64,000 bases of DNA from Rhizobium sp. 9140 (GTDB lineage Bacteria > Pseudomonadota > Alphaproteobacteria > Rhizobiales > Rhizobiaceae): NCBI RefSeq assembly GCF_900067135.1, contig NZ_FJUR01000001.1:2855501-2919500 (forward strand), given 5' to 3'. Positions 1 to 9,326 of the stretch are shown here, piece after piece. A program made the position numbers and the translations under genes. A model generated the notes under the pieces. The model had not been told where the DNA came from. It saw only the letters and a list, made by a program, of their open reading frames with translations, and ran no database searches. Position 1 is the first letter of the stretch. Each line of letters starts with the position of its first letter.

Positions 1-1146
1 GCCCATCTCCAGCATGTCGCCGAGAATGGCGATCCGTCGTCCGCCCTCGACGCCGATCTCGGCTTCGCCGAGAAGCGCGATGGCCGCGCGCATGGAGGCG
101 GGATTGGCGTTGTAGCTCTCGTCGATCAGCGTCATCGTGCCCGTACCCACGGACAGGCGATGACGTTCGCCGCGGCCCTTTTCCGGTTGCAGGGTCGCCA
201 GCGCTGAAATCACCGTGTCGAGGTCTGCGCCGACAAGCGCCGCTGCACCGAGCACCGCGAGCGCGTTCTCGGCGATGTGCCGGCCCGGAGCGCCGAGCGG
301 GATCTCGAGCGTGCGACCATCGATCATCGCCCAGAGCGTACCGCCCTCAGGCGTCGCCGCATATTCGATCATCCGGAAATCGGCGCGCTGATCGACGCCG
401 AAACTGTGGACGTTGGAGACGCCAAGCATCGCGGCAGCCTTCTCCAGCGTGCCGAATTGCGCATTGTCGCGGTTGAGAAGGACGTGGCCGCCATCGACCA
501 GCCCTTCCATGATCTCGGCCTTCGCCGTGGCGATCTCATCGAGATCGCGGAAATTGCCGAGATGGGCGGCCGCGATCGTGGTGATGACGGCGACATGCGG
601 ACGAACCATGCGCACCAGCGGCCGGATTTCGTCCGAGTGGTTCATGCCGATTTCGAAGACGCCGTAATCGGTCGCTTCCGGCATGCGTGCGAGCGTCAGC
701 GGCACGCCCCAGTGATTGTTGAAGGAGGCGACAGACGCATGGACGCGGCCGCTCGGCGACAACGCGTGCCGCAGCATCTCCTTGGTGGTCGTCTTGCCGA
801 CGGAGCCTGTGACCGCGATGATCTTGGCCGCACTCCGGTCGCGCGCCGCGCAGCCGAGCCGTACCAGAGCAGCCAGAACATCGTCCACAACGATCATCGG
901 TGCGATCAGACGCCCGAGCGCCGGCAGCTTGCCTTCGCTGACCACCAGAAGTGCTGCGCCATTGGCAATGGCGAGCCCGGCATAGTCATGCCCGTCCACG
1001 CGGTCGCCCTTGATGGCGAAGAAGGCCTCGCCCTTGCCCATGGCACGGCTGTCGATCGAGATGCCGGTAATGCCCTGCGGCAGATTGCCCACCGGGCGAC
1101 CGTTCATGGCGGCCATCAGGTCGGCGCTGGTCCAGAGAAAACCCAT
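1..1146 (-). CDS. murF: UDP-N-acetylmuramoyl-tripeptide--D-alanyl-D-alanine ligase MurF (C-terminus cut by window edge)
   Basis: MurF adds D-Ala-D-Ala to UDP-MurNAc-tripeptide in the cytoplasm, the last soluble step of the peptidoglycan precursor pathway. The reading frame stays open from the ATG at 1146 to the window edge, giving 382 visible residues; family members are about 460-480 residues, so roughly the last 90 are missing. The ATP-binding loop TGSVGKTTTKE lies at about residues 113-123, and the Mur-ligase central domain motif FEIGMNHSDEI is clear. The start is supported by GGGAGG 8 nt upstream, inside the 3' end of murE, which ends 4 nt before. It is the downstream gene of the mraZ-rsmH-ftsL-ftsI-murE operon and presumably translationally coupled to murE. 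Confidence 0.97.
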   Translation of the reverse strand, partial: MGFLWTSADLMAAMNGRPVGNLPQGITGISIDSRAMGKGEAFFAIKGDRVDGHDYAGLAIANGAALLVVSEGKLPALGRLIAPMIVVDDVLAALVRLGCAARDRSAAKIIAVTGSVGKTTTKEMLRHALSPSGRVHASVASFNNHWGVPLTLARMPEATDYGVFEIGMNHSDEIRPLVRMVRPHVAVITTIAAAHLGNFRDLDEIATAKAEIMEGLVDGGHVLLNRDNAQFGTLEKAAAMLGVSNVHSFGVDQRADFRMIEYAATPEGGTLWAMIDGRTLEIPLGAPGRHIAENALAVLGAAALVGADLDTVISALATLQPEKGRGERHRLSVGTGTMTLIDESYNANPASMRAAIALLGEAEIGVEGGRRIAILGDMLEMG

Positions 1147-1150
1147 GTCG

Positions 1151-2644
1151 TCAGCCTCCCATTTCCGAACTGGCGGCTTGTTGGCCATCCAGAGCCCTGC
1201 GGATTTCGGCATGGTCCGAGAACGGCAGCGTGACTGTACCGACCGTCTGTCCCTGCTCGTGACCCTTGCCTGCGACGATCAGCGTGTCACCGGTTCCGAG
1301 TATACCGACGGCATGCCGGATAGCCTCGGCGCGATCGGCGATTTCGGTCGCGCCGGGTGCCGCAGCAAGGATCTCGCTGCGAATCGTTGCCGGCGTTTCC
1401 GAACGTGGATTGTCATCCGTCACGATCACGACATCGGAGAGTCTGGCAGCGATCTCGCCCATCAGCGGCCGCTTGCCCTTGTCACGGTCGCCGCCGCAGC
1501 CGAACACCGTCACGACGCGTCCGGTCGTAAATGGCCGGACGGAGGACAGGACCTGCGCCAGCGCGTCCGGCTTGTGGGCGTAATCGACGTAGGCGAGCGC
1601 ACCCTCCGGCGTCTGGCCCACAAGTTCCAGTCGGCCCGGAGCGCCCTGCAGCTTTTCAAGCGCCAGCATTACCGTAGGCGCATCCACGCCTGTCGACAGT
1701 GCCAGACCTGCGGCCACGAGGGCATTGGAAATCTGGAAGTCGCCCGCAAGCGGCAGGTTCACCTCGAAAATGCGTCCATCGACATGCACTTCGGCAATCT
1801 GCTTGTGGCGGAAATGCTCGACCCGCTTCAGCGCGAGATAATCGCCCTTGCGCCCGACGGTGCGCACGTCGCTGCCGGCCGCTTTCGCGGCCCGGATCGC
1901 GGCGTCCGACCATTCGCCGTCGGAGAAGATGATGGCTGGTGCGCCCTTGGGCAGCAGCGCTTCGAACAGGCGCATCTTGGCGCCGAGATAATGCTCGATC
2001 GTTGGATGATAATCCATGTGATCGCGGCCGAGATTGGTGAAGGCCGCAGCCGAGAGGCGCACGCCGTCGAGCCGGCTCTGGTCGAGCCCGTGGCTGGAGG
2101 CCTCCATGGCCGCATGCGTCACGCCGGCCGCAGCCAGTTCCGAAAGCAGCTGGTGCAGCGAGACCGGATCGGGCGTGGTCAGCGAGCCGTAATCATTGCG
2201 GCCGGGCGCCACGACGCCGGTCGTGCCGATCATCGCGGCCGCGAGACCGGCCTGCGCCCAGATCTGACGCGTGAAGGACGCAACGGAGGTCTTGCCGGCC
2301 GTGCCGGTCACGGCGACCATCGTTTCCGGCTGGGCCTCGTAGAACCGTGCCGCAGCGAGAGAGAGAAACGTGCGGGTGGAGGCAACACGCAGCACAGGCA
2401 CGGAGACCTCGGTGCCGAGATCCTCCTCGGTGACGATGGCGACCGCGCCGCGCGACACGGCGTCATTCACGTACACGCTGCCGTTCGCCTTGTTGCCGGG
2501 AACCGCCACGAACAGCATGCCGGGCGAAACCTTGCGACTGTCGGCGGTCAGCCCGCCAATATCGGCATCGGCCTGACCCGAAGGCGGAAAGGTCCCGGCC
2601 CCGTTGTTACCATCTGCAAGCGTCGCAAGGTCACTGATCTTCAT
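1151..2644 (-). CDS. murE: UDP-MurNAc-L-Ala-D-Glu:meso-diaminopimelate ligase MurE
   Basis: MurE adds the third stem-peptide residue in peptidoglycan synthesis. The 497-residue product has the ATP-binding loop TGTAGKTS at residues 113-120 and the motif DNPR at about 411-414, whose arginine is the known signature of enzymes that add meso-diaminopimelate rather than lysine. I chose the ATG at 2644 ([10 protein letters not shown]), which matches the usual N-terminus. A GTG at 2665 would add seven residues and cannot be excluded. murE lies 64 nt after ftsI and 4 nt before murF, within the dcw operon. Confidence 0.96.
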   Translation of the reverse strand: MKISDLATLADGNNGAGTFPPSGQADADIGGLTADSRKVSPGMLFVAVPGNKANGSVYVNDAVSRGAVAIVTEEDLGTEVSVPVLRVASTRTFLSLAAARFYEAQPETMVAVTGTAGKTSVASFTRQIWAQAGLAAAMIGTTGVVAPGRNDYGSLTTPDPVSLHQLLSELAAAGVTHAAMEASSHGLDQSRLDGVRLSAAAFTNLGRDHMDYHPTIEHYLGAKMRLFEALLPKGAPAIIFSDGEWSDAAIRAAKAAGSDVRTVGRKGDYLALKRVEHFRHKQIAEVHVDGRIFEVNLPLAGDFQISNALVAAGLALSTGVDAPTVMLALEKLQGAPGRLELVGQTPEGALAYVDYAHKPDALAQVLSSVRPFTTGRVVTVFGCGGDRDKGKRPLMGEIAARLSDVVIVTDDNPRSETPATIRSEILAAAPGATEIADRAEAIRHAVGILGTGDTLIVAGKGHEQGQTVGTVTLPFSDHAEIRRALDGQQAASSEMGG

Positions 2645-2708
2645 CGATTGCACTTTTCCCAACACGATTCCCCAAGGCCATCACGGCCGCGTGATCGTCC
2701 TTTACCGC

Positions 2709-4460
2709 TCAATACGCCACAAGCAAGGCGGAACCGTCGGCACCGAACTTCGGCTCGACACCCAGAAGCGGCGCGGAACGGCTGATGATGTCATGAACCA
2801 TCGGGGCCGCCGTGTTGCCGGCAAGCGCCGCGCCATTGCCCTTGTCCGTCTTCGGCTCGTCGATGAAGGTCAGCACCACATAGCGCGGATCGTCGATCGG
2901 AAAGCCGGCAAGGAAGGCGTTGAAGTTGGCGTCGCTCGAGTAGCGTCCGTTGACGACCTTGTCGGCCGTCCCCGTCTTGCCGCCGACGTTGAAGCCGGGA
3001 ACGCGCGCGTTCCGGCCCGAACCGTGGACCCCGTTCCAGCGGAACAGATACCGCATGTCGTCGCTGGTGGATTTCTTGATGACCTGCGTAGAGGCGGCGG
3101 CGGCGTCCTCGATCGAGCGCGGCAGGAAGGTGGGCTCGATGAGCTTTCCGCCGTTCAGCAGCGCGCCGCCGGCAACCGCCGTCTGCAGCGGCGTGGTCGA
3201 GACACCGTGGCCGAACGAGATGGTGATCGAGTTGATCTTCTTCCAGACCTTCGGCTGGCTCGGCATCTTGATCTCGGGCAGCTCCGTCGGGATCCTCGTC
3301 AGAAGACCGAGGCGTGTGAGGAATTCCTTGTGGGCGTCGATGCCGACGATATCAGCCATCTTGGCCGTGCCGATGTTGGACGAGTACTGGAAGATTTCCG
3401 GCACAGTCAGTACGCGATGCTTGCCGTGGAAGTCCTTGATGGTAAAGCCACCGATGCGGATCGGGAAACGCGCGTCGAAACTGTCGGTCAGCTTCACCTT
3501 GCCGCTGTCGAGCGCCATCGCCGTCGTGAACGATTTGAAGGTGGAGCCCATCTCGAACGTACCGTTCGACATGCGGTTCATCCAGCCTTCCTTGGCCCCG
3601 TCCGCCGGCTTGTTGGGATCGTAGTCGGGATAGGAAACCATGGCGAGAATTTCGCCCGTCTTTACGTCCATGACGACGCCACCGGCCGCGAGCGACTTGA
3701 ACTTGACCATGGCATCGACGACGACGTCGCGCATGATGTTCTGGACGCGCAGGTCGATCGACAGGCGCACGGGCTCCAGCTTCGCATCGCTCGTCATGCC
3801 GATGGCGGCGAGATCCGCGAGGCCCTGGTTGTCGATCCAGCGCTCCATGCCGGCAATGCCACGGTTGTCGACATTGACGTGACCGACGATATGCGAAGCG
3901 GTGACGCCGCCCGGATAAAAGCGGCGCTTCTCCGGCCGGAAGCCGATGCCGGGAATGCCGAGCGCGAGGATTTCGCTCTGCTGCTTCGGCGTCAGCTGGC
4001 GGCGCAGCCACTGGAAGCGCGATTTTGACTTCAGCTTGTTGTAGATGTCGGCATTGTTGAGGTTCGGCAGCACGGTCGCCAGCTGCTCGACGGCCTCGTC
4101 CGCATCCACGATCTTGTGCGGCTCGGCAAAGAGCGAGACGGTGCGGATATCGGTTGCCAGAATCTGGCCGTTGCGGTCGAGAATATCGGGCCGCGACGCC
4201 ATCAGGTTATCGGCGCGGCCGATGCTCGATACCGTCTCGGGTTGGGCGAAGCCGTACTGGATCAGCCGTCCGCCGATGATGCAATAGACGACCGAGAAGC
4301 CGGCAATGACGATGGCGACGCGGCTGCGCGCCTGGTTGCCACGCCGCTTGCGGATGCCCTCGAACGGCGCGCCGCGCGAAAGGTCGCCGGGATGATTGTT
4401 GCCGCCGGCGGAAAAGTGCGCCTTGCTCTTGACGACCATGATGCGGGAAAGAAACGACAT
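2709..4460 (-). CDS. ftsI: Peptidoglycan D,D-transpeptidase FtsI (PBP3), septal
   Basis: FtsI is the class B penicillin-binding protein that crosslinks septal peptidoglycan. The 583-residue sequence has a basic cytoplasmic N-terminus, one membrane segment at about residues 47-66, a PBP dimerisation region, and a transpeptidase domain with the three active-site motifs: STFK at about 306 (catalytic serine), SSN in YSSNIGTAK, and KTGT at 495-498. Its ATG overlaps the ftsL stop codon by one base (TGATG), so translation is probably coupled to ftsL. The N-terminal cytoplasmic tail, about 46 residues, is fairly long, as in other rhizobial FtsI proteins. Confidence 0.96.
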   Translation of the reverse strand: MSFLSRIMVVKSKAHFSAGGNNHPGDLSRGAPFEGIRKRRGNQARSRVAIVIAGFSVVYCIIGGRLIQYGFAQPETVSSIGRADNLMASRPDILDRNGQILATDIRTVSLFAEPHKIVDADEAVEQLATVLPNLNNADIYNKLKSKSRFQWLRRQLTPKQQSEILALGIPGIGFRPEKRRFYPGGVTASHIVGHVNVDNRGIAGMERWIDNQGLADLAAIGMTSDAKLEPVRLSIDLRVQNIMRDVVVDAMVKFKSLAAGGVVMDVKTGEILAMVSYPDYDPNKPADGAKEGWMNRMSNGTFEMGSTFKSFTTAMALDSGKVKLTDSFDARFPIRIGGFTIKDFHGKHRVLTVPEIFQYSSNIGTAKMADIVGIDAHKEFLTRLGLLTRIPTELPEIKMPSQPKVWKKINSITISFGHGVSTTPLQTAVAGGALLNGGKLIEPTFLPRSIEDAAAASTQVIKKSTSDDMRYLFRWNGVHGSGRNARVPGFNVGGKTGTADKVVNGRYSSDANFNAFLAGFPIDDPRYVVLTFIDEPKTDKGNGAALAGNTAAPMVHDIISRSAPLLGVEPKFGADGSALLVAY

Positions 4461-4864
4461 CAGCGCGCCACCGAACCTGTTGAGATCTTGTCGGTCGTCT
4501 GGCTATCGCTCGATGCGACGGCCGGAGCGGCTTTCTTCTTGCCCTTGCTGTCCTTCTCCTCGGGCGGCGGGACGTCGGCCTTCAGCATCGGCAGCTCTTC
4601 GGGATGCGCAAGCTGCGTCGGATCCGTGGGAACAAGCTGCAGGTCCTTGTCATAGGCCTTCACGAGACGATCGAGCCGGTTCGGCTGGGTCAGAAGAGCC
4701 CAGTCGGCCCGCAGGAGGTCGATCGTATCTTCCTCGAGCTTGATCTGCGCATCGAGCGAGCGGACGTCCTCGAGCTTGTTCTCGGCCTTGTGCTTGATCG
4801 TGTAGGTCACGGTCGCCGCAGCAGTCATGACGACGATCAGCACGATATCGAGCGTTCTCAGCAT
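4460..4864 (-). CDS. ftsL: Cell division protein FtsL
   Basis: This is a 134-residue bitopic membrane protein. A hydrophobic segment at about residues 5-22 is followed by a charged heptad-like coiled-coil stretch (AENKLEDVRSLDAQIKLEED and beyond), which is the known FtsL plan; FtsL forms the FtsQLB divisome subcomplex. The C-terminal 45 residues are Pro/Lys/Ala-rich and probably disordered. FtsL diverges strongly in sequence, so the call rests on topology, size and its fixed position between rsmH and ftsI. It starts only 3 nt after rsmH ends. Confidence 0.93.
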   Translation of the reverse strand: MLRTLDIVLIVVMTAAATVTYTIKHKAENKLEDVRSLDAQIKLEEDTIDLLRADWALLTQPNRLDRLVKAYDKDLQLVPTDPTQLAHPEELPMLKADVPPPEEKDSKGKKKAAPAVASSDSQTTDKISTGSVAR

Positions 4865-4867
4865 GCG

Positions 4868-5893
4868 TCAGCCTCCCAGTTTCGAAAGACTTGCAAGGTC
4901 TGGCAGATCGAAAATCGACATGTCGGCGGCCTCGGCTGGGGCATGCGTACGTTCCCCGACCCGCAGCTTGGCGGAACGGGCGCGCGGATTTCTGGATGAT
5001 TCGTCTTCGCTGGCAGCAATCATCGCCTTACCAACTGGTGCGAAGGTTGCCGGTCGCTCGTGCATGATGGGAAGATGACGGGAGCCCGATGCCTTGCCGG
5101 CCCGGTCCTGAAAGAATTTCTTGACGATCCGGTCTTCAAGCGAATGGAACGTGACGACGCTCAGCCGGCCGCCGGGTTTCAGCGCACGCTCGGCAGCGAA
5201 CAGCGCCTGCGCCAGCTCGCCGAGCTCGTCGTTGACGAAGATGCGCAGCGCCTGGAAGACACGGGTTGCCGGATGGATCTTGTCCTTGGCCTTGCGGGGG
5301 GTCACCACCTCGATCAGACCCGCGAGATCGCGCGTCGTTTCGAACGGCGTCTCGGCACGGCGCTTCTCGATGGCGCGCGCGATGCGGCCCGACTGCGGCT
5401 CCTCGCCGAGAAAGCCGAAGATACGGATGAGATCGCCAACCTTCGCACGGTTGACGACATCGGCCGCCGAAACGCCATCGGAAGACATGCGCATATCGAG
5501 CGGGCCGCGACGCTGAAAGGAAAAGCCCCGGTCCGCCTCGTCGATCTGCATGGAGGAAACGCCGATATCGAGCACGACACCATCGAGCCCGCCTTCGGGC
5601 GCATGCCGGGCCAGTTCGGAAAACTGTGCGTGAACGAGAGTGAGGCGGCCATCGCTCGCCGCGACAAGCGCCTGTCCGGCAGAAATGGCGCTCGGATCGC
5701 GGTCGAGCGCGATGACGTCGGCGCCGCTTTGCAGGATCGCGGACGTATATCCTCCGGCACCGAACGTGCCATCAAGGACGATCTTGCCCGCTCCCGGCTG
5801 AAGACTGTTCAAAACCTCTGGGAGAAGAACCGGAATGTGGCGGACCGGTCCGCCATCGGCTCCAGTTGCACTGTCGCCAAGATCCGCCACCAT
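4868..5893 (-). CDS. rsmH: 16S rRNA (cytosine-1402-N4)-methyltransferase RsmH (MraW)
   Basis: RsmH N4-methylates C1402 in the decoding centre of 16S rRNA using SAM. The 341-residue protein begins [15 protein letters not shown] followed by the conserved [11 protein letters not shown], then the SAM-binding motif [11 protein letters not shown], and ends in the conserved [10 protein letters not shown] region. The ATG at 5893 is preceded by GGAGA at a 6-nt distance and lies 14 nt after the mraZ stop. The frame stays open far upstream, across mraZ, but that extension is not coding in this frame. Confidence 0.96.
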   Translation of the reverse strand: MVADLGDSATGADGGPVRHIPVLLPEVLNSLQPGAGKIVLDGTFGAGGYTSAILQSGADVIALDRDPSAISAGQALVAASDGRLTLVHAQFSELARHAPEGGLDGVVLDIGVSSMQIDEADRGFSFQRRGPLDMRMSSDGVSAADVVNRAKVGDLIRIFGFLGEEPQSGRIARAIEKRRAETPFETTRDLAGLIEVVTPRKAKDKIHPATRVFQALRIFVNDELGELAQALFAAERALKPGGRLSVVTFHSLEDRIVKKFFQDRAGKASGSRHLPIMHERPATFAPVGKAMIAASEDESSRNPRARSAKLRVGERTHAPAEAADMSIFDLPDLASLSKLGG

Positions 5894-5907
5894 TCCGTCT
5901 CTCCATG

Positions 5908-6348
5908 CTAGCCGGGGCGCAGACCTCGCAACCTGCGTTCCTGACGTGCCGCCGCCTGTGTTTCCTGAAACACCTGCGGCGCCCATAACTGAAAGTGATC
6001 CGCCCGACCAACGAAAGTCACCTCGTCGGTGATGCCGGTGAAGTCGCGGATAAAATCCGTGACCATCAACCGACCTTCCTGGTCGAGCTTCATGAAGACC
6101 CCGCCCCCGTGAATGAGGAGCGACATCTCGTTGGCCTGCGGTGAAAACGGATCCTCGCCCGCAATCTGCCGCTCGAAACGATCCAGCAATTCCGGTCCGC
6201 CCGCACTGATGGCCGGGAACACGAAATCCTGGAAACAATACAACTCCCGTATCTCCAGCTGCGCCAGCACGCCGCGAAACGAGGAGGGAACGGAAACCCG
6301 TCCCTTCGCATCGATACGGTTGGTGGCATGCGAGAGAAAGCGGTTCAT
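5908..6348 (-). CDS. mraZ: Transcriptional regulator MraZ
   Basis: MraZ is a ring-forming AbrB/SpoVT-type DNA-binding protein that autoregulates the dcw cluster. The 146-residue product starts [21 protein letters not shown], the first swapped-hairpin repeat, and has the second repeat around [20 protein letters not shown] prefer the ATG at 6348 over a TTG three codons upstream because family members begin directly at M-x-RFLS. The C-terminal 25 residues are Gln/Arg-rich. Upstream, at 6522-6556, lie four TGGG repeats of the kind MraZ binds. Confidence 0.95.
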   Translation of the reverse strand: MNRFLSHATNRIDAKGRVSVPSSFRGVLAQLEIRELYCFQDFVFPAISAGGPELLDRFERQIAGEDPFSPQANEMSLLIHGGGVFMKLDQEGRLMVTDFIRDFTGITDEVTFVGRADHFQLWAPQVFQETQAAARQERRLRGLRPG

Positions 6349-6521
6349 GACGCGCAACAGCCGTTTTCATCCAATGCGCCGACGGCAAATGCCCGCAAGC
6401 AACCCCGGAAGCAGACACAATACGCCACCGCCGGGCGACGTGCCCGTTCCAAAACCCCTCTCGGGGCAACCACCAAACTCGCGATGATCGGGCCGTCAAC
6501 GACCCCTGTGCAGTGCATGAT

Positions 6522-6563
6522 TGGGATAGCATGGGACCATATGGGGGTCAATGGGATTTGGGT
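6522..6563. promoter_or_regulatory. MraZ boxes: TGGGN direct repeats at 10-bp spacing upstream of mraZ
   Basis: On the + strand TGGGA, TGGGA, TGGGG and TGGGA begin at 6522, 6532, 6542 and 6552, exactly 10 bp apart (5-bp box plus 5-bp spacer), with an off-phase TGGGT at 6559. MraZ of E. coli is known to bind TGGGN repeats separated by 5 nt in its own promoter. The boxes lie 174-215 bp upstream of the mraZ ATG and read on the strand opposite to mraZ. Autorepression of the dcw operon is inferred. Confidence 0.85.
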
Positions 6564-6607
6564 CGATGGAGGGGCCACCTCCACCGGTCATTGATAGACT
6601 GTTAAGT

Positions 6608-6622
6608 TTAACAAATGGTTAC
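6608..6622. promoter_or_regulatory. Possible CtrA-type site in the mraZ promoter region
   Basis: TTAA-N7-TTAC at 6608-6622 differs at one base from the alphaproteobacterial CtrA consensus TTAA-N7-TTAA. It sits just upstream of the MraZ boxes, where a promoter for the dcw operon would be expected. No convincing -35/-10 pair was found, so its role is speculative. Confidence 0.35.
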
Positions 6623-6784
6623 GAATGCCGCGGCAAGGCTTTGTTTGCATAGCCCGATCGGACACAGCAAAAACACCGTAGGAAGCATTCGGAAATTCTC
6701 AAATACGTGAAAAAACAGTGACATAAGGGAAATACAGACGTGGGGCCAAGATGGTGCACCGCACGCGGGAATGGCAGGAGGAAA

Positions 6785-7190
6785 AGCGCCAGTCGGCCTG
6801 TAAGCCGGGTTCTGTATGGCTCCGGCCGGTTGAGGACCGGAACGTGGCAGCCATTCATCTGGGACGACGCTCGCGCGCCGCCTCGTGCAACCCACCCGGA
6901 TGACTGGCCCGGAACAGGCCGGAAGCCTTGCGGCTCCCACGTCATCCCTATTCGGTCTTGCTCCCGGTGGGGTTTACCGTGCCGCCCCTGTTACCAGACG
7001 CGCGGTGGGCTCTTACCCCACCCTTTCACCCTTACCCGCGTCAGACGCGGGCGGTTTGCTTTCTGTGGCACTTTCCCTGAGGTCGCCCTCGCCGGACGTT
7101 ATCCGGCACCGTTTTTCCGTGGAGCCCGGACTTTCCTCCCCCCGCAACCTTTCGGTCATAGCGGAGAGCGGCTGCCCGGCCGACTGGCAG
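6785..7190 (-). ncRNA. rnpB: RNase P RNA (bacterial type A)
   Basis: This is the catalytic RNA of RNase P, which processes tRNA 5' ends. Read on the minus strand, the 5' end GCCAGTCGGCC pairs with the 3' end GGCCGACTGGC to form P1. The universally conserved core block GAGGAAAGTCCGGGCTCC follows near the 5' end, and the 3' core ACAGAACCCGGCTTACAGG is present. The length of about 405 nt suits an alphaproteobacterial type A RNA. The ends are set from the P1 pairing and may be off by a few bases. All open frames across this segment are spurious. Confidence 0.97.
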
Positions 7191-7252
7191 CGCCCTGATA
7201 GCGGAGACTTCCAGCCTTGGCCAGCGTTTATCCACGCCGGAGATGGAAGGTC

Positions 7253-8434
7253 TCACGCGAAGACCGGCGCGAAGGACTGGCTGTATCCTTCGCCGTCCAC
7301 CGTGCCATCGAGGATCAGCGAAGCCCCCAGCCGGCCGATCTCGTCGCAGCTTTTCGCCGCCATGCCATTGCCGCCGGTCAGAATTGCAACCCGATCGGAT
7401 GAGACATAGCCGATATAGGGATAGCCGGTTTCCGTCAGCGAGACGACGCATGGCGAAAAATGTGTCGAGGCCGGCGTGACGTCCGGCAGGACATCGGCAA
7501 GATGCCGCGCGAGATGCGCTGCTGCCTCTTCCCGTCCGCCGCCGCGGAACCACGACCGGATCTGCGCCTCGTCATGAAGCTGAAGATCGTCGGGATCGCC
7601 ACCGATCTTGATGTAGGTCTTGCCGTCCGGATAGAGGATCGGTGGCAGGAGATAGAAGCTCTCCGCTTCCGTCGGCCCGTTGCGAATGAGCGACGGCATG
7701 GCCGACAGGCGCTCCCGATCCGCCTCGGCAACCTCGGCAAAAAGAACCGTGCGCGCCATGACCTGCATGGTGGGCTTCCGGCGCAGAAGCGCATCCGACA
7801 GCGCGAAACCACCGGTCGCCACCAGCACCTTCTGCGCCTGATAGGTGGCGCCGTCGGCCGTCGTTACAGTGACGGCGTCCGCCCCCTCGGCAAGGCCCGT
7901 CACCTCACGGCTGATGACGGAGGCGCCGGCCATCGCCGCGCAGACGGTTTCCGCCGCGACCAGCGCCCGTGGATTGACATGCCCGGCGTCGCTGGCCTCG
8001 AAAATTCCGCTTTCATGATCACGGAAGGAGAAATAGGGGAAGCGCGATTGCAGGCCGGGTGCATCCATAGGCGCGGCCGGCACGCCCAGCCCTTTGGCGG
8101 CGGCATCGACATTGCGGAGATAGGCACCCCCGTCTGCCGCCGCAATCAGGCAACCGACCTCGGTGTAGAAGGAAACGCCGGACCGGCTTTCGATCCCGTG
8201 GTAGCGCTCGATGGAGCGGCGGGCCATGCGCGCCCAGTCGCCGTCGCTATCGATGGTGCGGGTGATCCGCCCATTGTCGTAGTGGCTGGAGAACACGCCT
8301 TGGTGGCTTACCCAATCACGCGGCTCGTCCGGGCCGATCAGGGCGACGTTTGCCCCGCTGACGGCCAGATGGCGCGCGGCGGCCGCGCCCATCATGCCCT
8401 TGCCGATCACGATCGTATCGAAGGTTCCGCTCAT
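7253..8434 (-). CDS. FAD-dependent oxidoreductase, DAO / sarcosine-oxidase-like
   Basis: This 393-residue cytoplasmic flavoprotein has an N-terminal Rossmann FAD-binding motif (IVIGKGMMGAAAARHLA; the first glycine of GxGxxG is seen as GKG) and a C-terminal DAO fold ending in the FAD-contacting TGGNGMAAKSCDEIG. The layout resembles monomeric sarcosine oxidase or N-methyl-tryptophan oxidase, which oxidise secondary or tertiary amines to imines with H2O2 release. The substrate cannot be read from the sequence. GGAG lies 6 nt before the ATG at 8434, favouring it over an ATG two codons upstream. No operon partner is evident. Confidence 0.85.
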   Translation of the reverse strand: MSGTFDTIVIGKGMMGAAAARHLAVSGANVALIGPDEPRDWVSHQGVFSSHYDNGRITRTIDSDGDWARMARRSIERYHGIESRSGVSFYTEVGCLIAAADGGAYLRNVDAAAKGLGVPAAPMDAPGLQSRFPYFSFRDHESGIFEASDAGHVNPRALVAAETVCAAMAGASVISREVTGLAEGADAVTVTTADGATYQAQKVLVATGGFALSDALLRRKPTMQVMARTVLFAEVAEADRERLSAMPSLIRNGPTEAESFYLLPPILYPDGKTYIKIGGDPDDLQLHDEAQIRSWFRGGGREEAAAHLARHLADVLPDVTPASTHFSPCVVSLTETGYPYIGYVSSDRVAILTGGNGMAAKSCDEIGRLGASLILDGTVDGEGYSQSFAPVFA

Positions 8435-8476
8435 CGCCATCTCCGGTCTTTACCCGTCTCCACCAAGACCTGTCGT

Positions 8477-9121
8477 TTACGAGTCCAGCAGCGTCTGGAC
8501 CTTGCCGCAATAGCGCCTGGAGACCGGGTTCATACGGGTGGCGCCATGGCCCGCGTTGTAGCGCAGGATGGTGCCGCACGTGAAGCCACCGGAGAGGCGA
8601 TGCGCCTTGGCGAGATATTTCATGCCGAACTTGATGTTCGTTTCCGGATCGAACAGCCCTGCCCGACTGCCGCCATATCCCATCATGCGCGCCGTTGCAG
8701 GCTTGATCTGCATCAGCCCGATCTCACCGGCACTGCCGCGCGCCTTCGGATTGAAGTTACTCTCGACCCGGATGACGGCCTGCGCCAGATCAACCGGCAC
8801 GCCGAAGGCCTGCGCATAGGTCCTGATGAGGCTCGAATAGGCCGGAGCATCGATCTCGAAATCGGTAAGCGGAAAGCCGAGTGTTTGCCCGATATCCGGC
8901 AGCGCACGCGTCATCTCGGATGCCTTGAGGTCTTCGAGAGAGGCTGTTTCCGTCGGCGGCGACTGGAAGGAGAGTTCCGTGGAAGCCGTCTGATAAGCGG
9001 CTTCCGGTGCCGGCACGACCGGCGCGAATGCACCGTCTAATGCCCCGGCGAATGACGGCTGAACCCCTGAAAAAAGCACGCAAAAGCAGGCGGCTGCCTG
9101 GACGACAGTCGTTCGTCTCAT
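8477..9121 (-). CDS. Lytic transglycosylase, SLT domain, secreted
   Basis: This 214-residue protein has a signal peptide (MRRTTVVQAAACFCVLFSG, cleavage near PSFA-GA) and a C-terminal SLT domain. The catalytic glutamate lies in RVESNFNPKARG, followed by GLMQIKPATARMMGYG and the NIKFGMKYL and RYNAGHGA motifs typical of family 1 transglycosylases. It would cleave glycan strands in the periplasm to 1,6-anhydroMurNAc products. It is monocistronic, with about 205 nt of upstream sequence to the amidase gene. It resembles the small VirB1/MltE-like SLT proteins, but no secretion-system genes are nearby. Confidence 0.93.
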   Translation of the reverse strand: MRRTTVVQAAACFCVLFSGVQPSFAGALDGAFAPVVPAPEAAYQTASTELSFQSPPTETASLEDLKASEMTRALPDIGQTLGFPLTDFEIDAPAYSSLIRTYAQAFGVPVDLAQAVIRVESNFNPKARGSAGEIGLMQIKPATARMMGYGGSRAGLFDPETNIKFGMKYLAKAHRLSGGFTCGTILRYNAGHGATRMNPVSRRYCGKVQTLLDS

Positions 9122-9326
9122 GAATTTTGTAAACTCCGCTGGGATCGGGAAGCCAGCGGACGCCCCGCCCCGGCCTCATTCCGATCCATGATCATGGTCA
9201 TTAGCGGGGAACGGTACGCAACCCTCAGGACCCCGCCCTCGGTACGGTGTCAAAATCCGTGTGGAACATGGTCATGATGTGGCGATGCAGCAAATTGCTG
9301 CGAAACGGTAAATGTGACGCGTCTCG

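Larger units (their letters stand above)
6349..6784. other. mraZ leader and promoter region
   Basis: This 436-nt stretch between rnpB and mraZ carries no convincing gene. It holds the MraZ boxes (6522-6563), the CtrA-like site (6608-6622), and in the leader a short CCCC-GAGA-GGGG hairpin followed by four Ts when read on the minus strand (6451-6466), which could be a weak attenuator. Short open frames here on both strands have no ribosome-binding site and no recognisable product. Confidence 0.6.
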
